Assembly (NCBI GenBank): GCA_002150815.3
Contig: NDFF03000047.1
Location: forward strand, 1-64,000
Reading direction: 5' to 3'
DNA: 64,000 nt
Source: Grammothele lineata
Lineage: Eukaryota > Basidiomycota > Agaricomycetes > Polyporales > Polyporaceae
The notes beneath the pieces were generated by a model. The model did no database searches. It had not been told where the DNA came from and saw only the letters and a list, made by a program, of their open reading frames with translations. This document shows positions 58,382 to 64,000 of this stretch, piece by piece (position 1 is the stretch's first letter; every line of letters starts with the position of its first letter). Position numbers and translations under genes: made by a program.

Positions 58382-58730
58382 GGCGAGTGGCTCGGAGGTG
58401 GCTCACGAAGAGGAAACAGAGTCGAAGACGAAAGGCGCCAAGTGCAGACCGACGCGCCTTATAGGCGCAGCGGGACCCCGGACAGCGGCGGGAGGCTGGG
58501 GCTGAATGGGTTGCCATATTGATGCAGCGTGCAGACGGTTGCTGTTGCGCACACTTGTCTTCGGACGTCCTCTCGCCGCCTCTCGCCGCCCAGTACACTC
58601 CCCGGAGCGAGTCAGACGGCCGGGCGGTCGATGCCATTCCAGTGCGCTGCGCGGGGCTGCTGAGTTTACGACACACGCTGCTTTCTTCTCTCCTCCATCG
58701 CTCCTTCATCCCTAACGTTCTCTATGCGCC
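58382..58730. promoter_or_regulatory. Divergent promoter of MYND gene 2 and CDC15
   Basis: 349 bp between opposite start codons, with a C/T-rich stretch (about 58680-58715) just before the kinase start. Confidence 0.5.
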
Positions 58731-61700
58731 ATGTCTTCCACCCCATCCTCTTCCGGTTCAAACAAGCTTCTCAATGCATATGTATGCCCTAGTTGTCTGT
58801 TTATGCGCAGCATCATTGTCGCTGATCACGCTCTTTCCAGCAATTGGGAGATTCGCTCGGCAAGGGCGCGTTCGGCCAGGTCTACCGTACGTCCTAGTAC
58901 GCCGCTCGCCCTCTGCGCGTCGTCTGACCCGTCCGGGCAGGTGCCCTCAACTGGGCAACGGGAGAGACCGTGGCGATTAAGGAGATCACGCTCAGCAACA
59001 TCCCAAAGAGCGAGATTGGGCAGATCATGGTGCGTGCTCTGCGCGTGCATCGTCTCCTGCTGATCGCAGACGCGTGCGCGTAGTCCGAGATAGATCTGCT
59101 GAAGAATCTCAACGTGAGTGTTCATATCCCCCTTTGATGCTATTATATGCTCTTTCGCAAACCTCTTGAATACTTTCTTTACGTGGACATTGCTCTCCAC
59201 GTCCCACCACTCTTCCTACTCCGTCCAGTACAGCCTAAATGTTTGCACACTCGTTCCCCGATGTCCCCATTGCAATCCCGCACGTCCCTTAGTCTTCTGC
59301 CCTCCTCCCCCTCATGCGTTTGACGACAAATGCACCTCCGCTTTATGAAATTCCACTGCACGCGACATACTAATAGCTCACGCATGCCGCATAGCATCCC
59401 AATATCGTCAAGTATAAGGGTTTTGAGAAGACACGAGAGTACCTGTATATTATCTTAGAGTGTGTACTCTCCCTTCAATCTTCCACCCGCTTGCTCATGA
59501 GTGCAGGTTCTGCGAGAATGGGTCGTTGCATAACATCTGCAAGAAGTTCGGGAAGTTCCCCGAAACGCTGGTCGGAGTCTACATTGCGCAAGTATTGGAG
59601 GGGCTCGTGTACCTGCACGACCAGGGTGTCATCCACAGGGATATCAAGGGGGCAAACATTCTCACTAACAAGGACGGATGTGTGAAGCTGGCGGACTTCG
59701 GGGTTGCGAGTAGTACGGCGGCGGGCGCGGTCCGGGACGATGCCGTGGTAGGAAGCCCATACTGGAGTACGTACTGCTTCGATTCCTGGTGCCAGCTCTT
59801 ACTTACGGCGATTCAGTGGCTCCGGAGGTCATAGAGCAGTCAGGCGCGACAACCGCCTCGGACATTTGGTGAGCCTTCCCAGCACGTCCCCGATGGCCGC
59901 TGTGCCTCAACATCACGTCACTGTAGGAGTGTGGGTTGCACCGTCATAGAACTCCTGGAGGGCAAACCACCGTACCACTTCCTGGACCCCATGCCGGCGC
60001 TATTCCGCATCGTGCAAGATGATAGCCCTCCCATACCGGAAGGCGCGTCACCGATCGTCAAAGACTTCCTTTACCACTGCTTCCAGAAGGACTGTAACCT
60101 CCGCATCTCCGCGAAGAAGCTGCTCAGGCACCCGTGGATGGTCGCGTCCCGGAAGCAGCTTACGGCCCAACAGGGCGAGAAGCCGTCGGAAGGGCCCTCC
60201 TCGGGTGCCCCGGAGAGGAGGCCGCTAAGCAACTACAACTACGACGAGGCAGTCTTGAAGGTGCAGGAATGGAATGAGGCCCTCAAGTGTGAGTGGCGAC
60301 GTCGGCGTTGCTTTGTTCCGGGCCACTGACAACCGCGGCAATGACCTGTAGCACCTTCTCAAAGGCCGTCCAAACACCCCGAACGCCATCGCAAGACGTC
60401 TACCATGGGGCGTCCGGGGTCTCCGTTACCGTCGCCTACCAACCTAATCGCTGCGGTTCAACAAGCATCGTCGCTCGGCGTTCCTCAGCAGTCGATGCTG
60501 TTGGCGCCGAGAAAGCCTGGCGCGCCACCCAATGGCAAGCTGCCGCCCATCGCTGCGCCGCTCGGGCATATTCGCGAGACGCTGCCGATGCCGTTCATCC
60601 TTCAGGCCCCTGAGGAGCAGACAGACAATTGGGACGACGACTTCGAGGAGGGGATCTCGCTTTCTAAGCTGCATGGTGCGTCTTTTGGTGTGCCCGTGAA
60701 ACGTTGGTGGCCCGCTGGGATGATTCAGCTCACACCCGAATGCAGCGCTCGACAAGCCACCAGCGGACGACGAGAAGCCCGAAGCGGACGACAACGCTCG
60801 GACGATAAGGCCAGGTCGCAGTCCCCAGGGTCTCGGATCGACGGTCCCGCTGCCACTCGCGAAGGCTCCCGAGCCACAGATCGCGCCGATTGCGGAGGAC
60901 TACTCGGACCTCTTGTTCGAGGAAGGGGATGAGCTGAAGTTGGAGGAGAAAGTCGCAGACTTCAAGGTATATGCGTCTCGTTCGTTGCCTGTCCCATGCT
61001 CATCATTCCGCGCCCAGCTGAAGAACTCCGTTCGTCGCGGCCTCTTCCACCCAAACGACATCAAGACGTTCGGTCTCCAGCCGCCCTCACCCGGCCCGAT
61101 GACGGCGCCCCTACCCGGGTTGACGCACCGGCGCTCGCGGCCGTCGCTGAGCATCCTCGCGTCGACCCCCTCGAGCGGGCCGGCGTCAGCGCGCGCGCAC
61201 TCGCGCTCGGCGTCGTTCGTCGGCAGCGACTCGCTCGGGCGTGAGCAGGCGCGGCGGATCCAGAGCGAGTTCGACAAGTACGCGGAGGACGACGACGAGG
61301 ACTACGAGGACGTGTTCGGCAAGGCGAACGGGACGGCCGCGCAGCCGATGCAGACGCTGCAGCTCAACACGCGGCTGTCGAACAAGTCGTGGGGGGTAAG
61401 TTCCGCTTTGCGCTCTCAGGTCCTCGTGGCTGGCAAGGGCGTTCTGACCAACTCTGCTCGTACCAAATAGTTCGGAGATGATGATGACGAGGAAGATCCG
61501 TTCGCGGAGGTACGTGCGGTCTGACGCTTTTCATTGTCGGACGGGGCGTGCTGACGCCGTTTGACAGATTGACGAGGGCTACGCCGAAGATGACCTCGAG
61601 GCCAATCTGCAGCGCGACAAGTACGCGCGGCTGTGTAACACCGTTACGCAGCTCATCGACGAGCTCACGCCGTCTGCGCCCGACTTCCAGTTACGAGACG

Positions 61701-63944
61701 CCTGTGACCAGCTGGTATGCATCTTGATGATGTTGGTGGTTGCGGTCTGTTGAACTATCTTTTTGCGTCCTAGCTCAATATTGTGCATGAGACGCCGGAG
61801 ATGCAGTCTCAGCTGGTCTCTGCGCACGGAATGCTGGCCATCCTGGAGGTGCTCGAGTCGCGGACGTCGCGGGATGTCACATTGAAGTTGTTGCAGATTA
61901 TCAATGCCGTAAGCATCTTCTATCGCGCAGCGTGCTGCTTCTCGACGACCGCCGGCTGACACGGATTGATCTAGCTCGTTACGGCGGATATGGGGTTCCT
62001 GGAGAGCTTCTGTCTCATCGGGTGCGTTCAGTTACTGACTATATGCGGTGCAAATGTTGACGGTTCCGTGCAGCGGTATCCCGGTCATCATGGGTAGGTG
62101 TTGTAGGGACCGGTGACATCGTATCAACCCGCTGATGTCCTGTGCCAGGCTTTACGTCCAAGAAGTACCCATCCGAATGCAGGCTCGAGGCGTCTCACTT
62201 CATCCGCCTTCTATGCCACTCGTCCGTCTTGACCCTGCAGATGTTCATCGCGTACGTCACACCGCCTCTCTCGCAGCCCCGCATTCCCGACTGACTTTTT
62301 GATTGATGCAGATGTCGCGGTCTGAAGGTGCTCGTGGACCTCCTCGATGAGGACTACACCGAGCAGTCGGAGCTCGTCGTGCACGCGCTCAACGGCATCT
62401 GCAGCGTGTTCGAGCTGCAAAGCCCGACGACGAAGAACGACTTCTGCCGGATGTTCATTCGGGAGGGCCTCCTCGACCCGCTGTCGTCGGCGCTGTTGAA
62501 CGTCATGGCTGGTCGTGGCGAGCTCGCGGCGGATATGAACAGGAAGATCATCCAGATCATTTTGGTGTTCTGCCAAGTGTCTCAATCTGATATCCACGTA
62601 CGGAATGCTCTTGGGACGCGCAAGATTGTTCGACGTGAGCATTATATTTGAAGGGTTATGAGTGACTGAGATCTCATGTCAATCACAGGGCTTCTCCGGG
62701 CGTGCGAGCTGTTGGAGCCAGAGTATCTCGTCCAAATGCTGAAGGCGGTCAAACACCTGTCCATGAACGCCACCATCTTGGAAGTTCTCCAAAATGCCAA
62801 CGCCATAGAGATTGTTGTCAAAATTCTGGACGAACAGAGCTCAGGGCCGTATGGAACTGTACGATTGGTCCCTTCGGTGTTTCATGTTTGCCAGCTGACA
62901 TAATCTTTCTCAGGAAATGGCCAATCATATTTTCCAAACGTGCTACAATCTTTGTAGGCTGAACAAGTCGAGGCAGGAGGAGGCAGCACAGGCAGGAATT
63001 ATTCCGAGCTTGAAGCGGGTCATCGAGTCCAGCTCGCCGCTGAAGCAATTCGCACTTCCTATCCTCTGCGACCTTGCAAGCGCCGGGAAGAGCTGCAGAA
63101 TATTGCTATGGCAACACGAAGGGCTTACCCTGTATTTGCGCCTTCTCGACGATCCATACTTCCAAGTCAGCGCGATCGAGTCGATCCTCTCTTGGTCCGT
63201 CGTTCATCACGTCTTCACCGACTTCCATGACACTGACGAGCTTCTAGGCTGCAAGATGAGACAGCCAGGATAGAAGACGAACTCATGAAGCCGGAGTCAT
63301 TAGAGGCCCTTCTCCGCTGCTTCGTCCAGGCCAAAGCGAACTCGTTCGAGAACCTGCTCGAGCCGTTCATGAAGATATTCCGCATCTCGACAGGCGTCGC
63401 GATCGGTATCGCCAAGTCACAGTTCTTCAAGCGGCTCATCGACAAGCTCAGCTCAAGCAAGGCCGTCGTGCGGCTTAACCTTCTCCGCATCCTGCGCACC
63501 GTCTGTGACGTACACCCGAACCGTGCTGTGCTCGTCGAGCGGTACGGCATCTACGACATCGTCGCGAAGCTCAGCCAGGACGACAACGCCGTGCTCGTCC
63601 GCGAGCTCGCGCGCGAGATCGTGCCCACGCTGGCGCCTGCGCTCAAACCCGCCTCGCGTCTCGCGCTCAAGGGCGCCGACACCCCGAACAAGCCGTCCAA
63701 GGGAATCGCCCCAAAGCGCATGCGGCGACACGCGTCTGAGTCCGTCGCTGGGGCGCACGGTGGTGGTGGCAGCAACGGAAGTAGCCATAGCGGCAGCCAC
63801 AGCAGCCATGCGAGCGTGAGCGCGAATGGGGGCGGGCACCCCGCGGCACGGCCGCCGGCGGGGAGGAACGGCGGCCTAAACGGACGGCCGTCGAGACATG
63901 CGATGCTGCACGAGATCCCGTGGCAGAGCCCGGATCGACGGTAG
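58731..63944 (+). CDS. CDC15: Cdc15/SepH-type septation-initiation kinase
   Basis: Twenty-one exons (first 58731-58781, last 63248-63944) sum to 3,840 bp, 1,279 residues. The kinase domain is at the extreme N-terminus: 'GKGAFG' 23-28, 'VAIK' with Lys46, '[10 protein letters not shown]' with Asp139, 'DFG' at 157-159 and 'APE' at 182-184. A disordered middle (about 280-620) contains acidic patches ('[10 protein letters not shown]', '[11 protein letters not shown]'). About 620-1190 are ARM/HEAT-like helices ('[24 protein letters not shown]', '[15 protein letters not shown]'), and a Gly/Ser/His-rich tail ends the protein. This layout is that of S. pombe Cdc7, A. nidulans SepH and budding-yeast Cdc15, which relay the spindle-pole Ras-like GTPase signal to trigger septation. 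Confidence 0.93.
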
Positions 63945-64000
63945 CACGCCGTGTTGTGTATTTGTATCGGGGACCCGGGATAGGGCCGTACGTACGGGCC

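Noticed and set aside
1..64000. tRNA or rRNA genes and CRISPR arrays
   Set aside because: No A/B-box pairs with a foldable cloverleaf, no rRNA signature and no regularly spaced repeats were found by reading; a dedicated scan was not possible.

Overview
The window is nuclear DNA of a filamentous basidiomycete, most likely a wood-decay-type agaricomycete such as a polypore; this is an inference. The genes are interrupted by many short introns (about 50-75 bp, some flanking micro-exons of 16-42 bp) with fungal GTRNGY...YAG splice sites. The protein set is eukaryotic and fungal: mitofusin, mitochondrial uL5m, a Cdc15/SepH-type septation kinase, a HET-domain protein, a GPI-type GH16 glucanase, MYND proteins and a pogo/Fot1 transposase. 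No prokaryotic feature, CRISPR array or tRNA gene was seen. Exon models were built by hand; in every multi-exon model the summed exon length is a multiple of three.

Region 1 (1-11 kb) is accessory DNA. It holds a Ty1/copia gag relic, three tandem kinase-like paralogues sharing the same four intron positions, and two copies of a small unknown protein. Two kinase genes and the two small-protein genes form a duplicated about 1.9 kb module (1057-2941 and 8633-10490). A seven-exon gene of unknown function (4209-5694) sits between them.

Region 2 (11-34.7 kb) is mostly conserved genes: FZO1, GH16 glucanase, an SDR oxidoreductase convergent with a 2-oxoglutarate/Fe(II) oxygenase, mitochondrial uL5m, a HET-domain gene next to a decayed HET C-terminal fragment, an M64 metallopeptidase, and a Vip1-like RRM gene head-to-head with it. 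A gene-free stretch lies at 21.9-24.3 kb.

Region 3 (34.7-51.3 kb) is gene-poor. It contains an apparently intact 3.1 kb pogo/Fot1-like DNA transposon with perfect 25-bp terminal inverted repeats flanked by TA, and three dispersed micro-genes (40-46 codons). These share the C-terminal pattern I-R-x2-A-x4-P-V-F-F with identical spacing, and a TATAA(A)G box upstream. This micro-gene family is the best candidate here for something undescribed.

Region 4 (51.3-64 kb) is housekeeping: an F-box protein, a nucleolar L1-domain ribosome-biogenesis protein, two tandem MYND paralogues, and the 21-exon Cdc15/SepH-type kinase, transcribed divergently from the second MYND gene.
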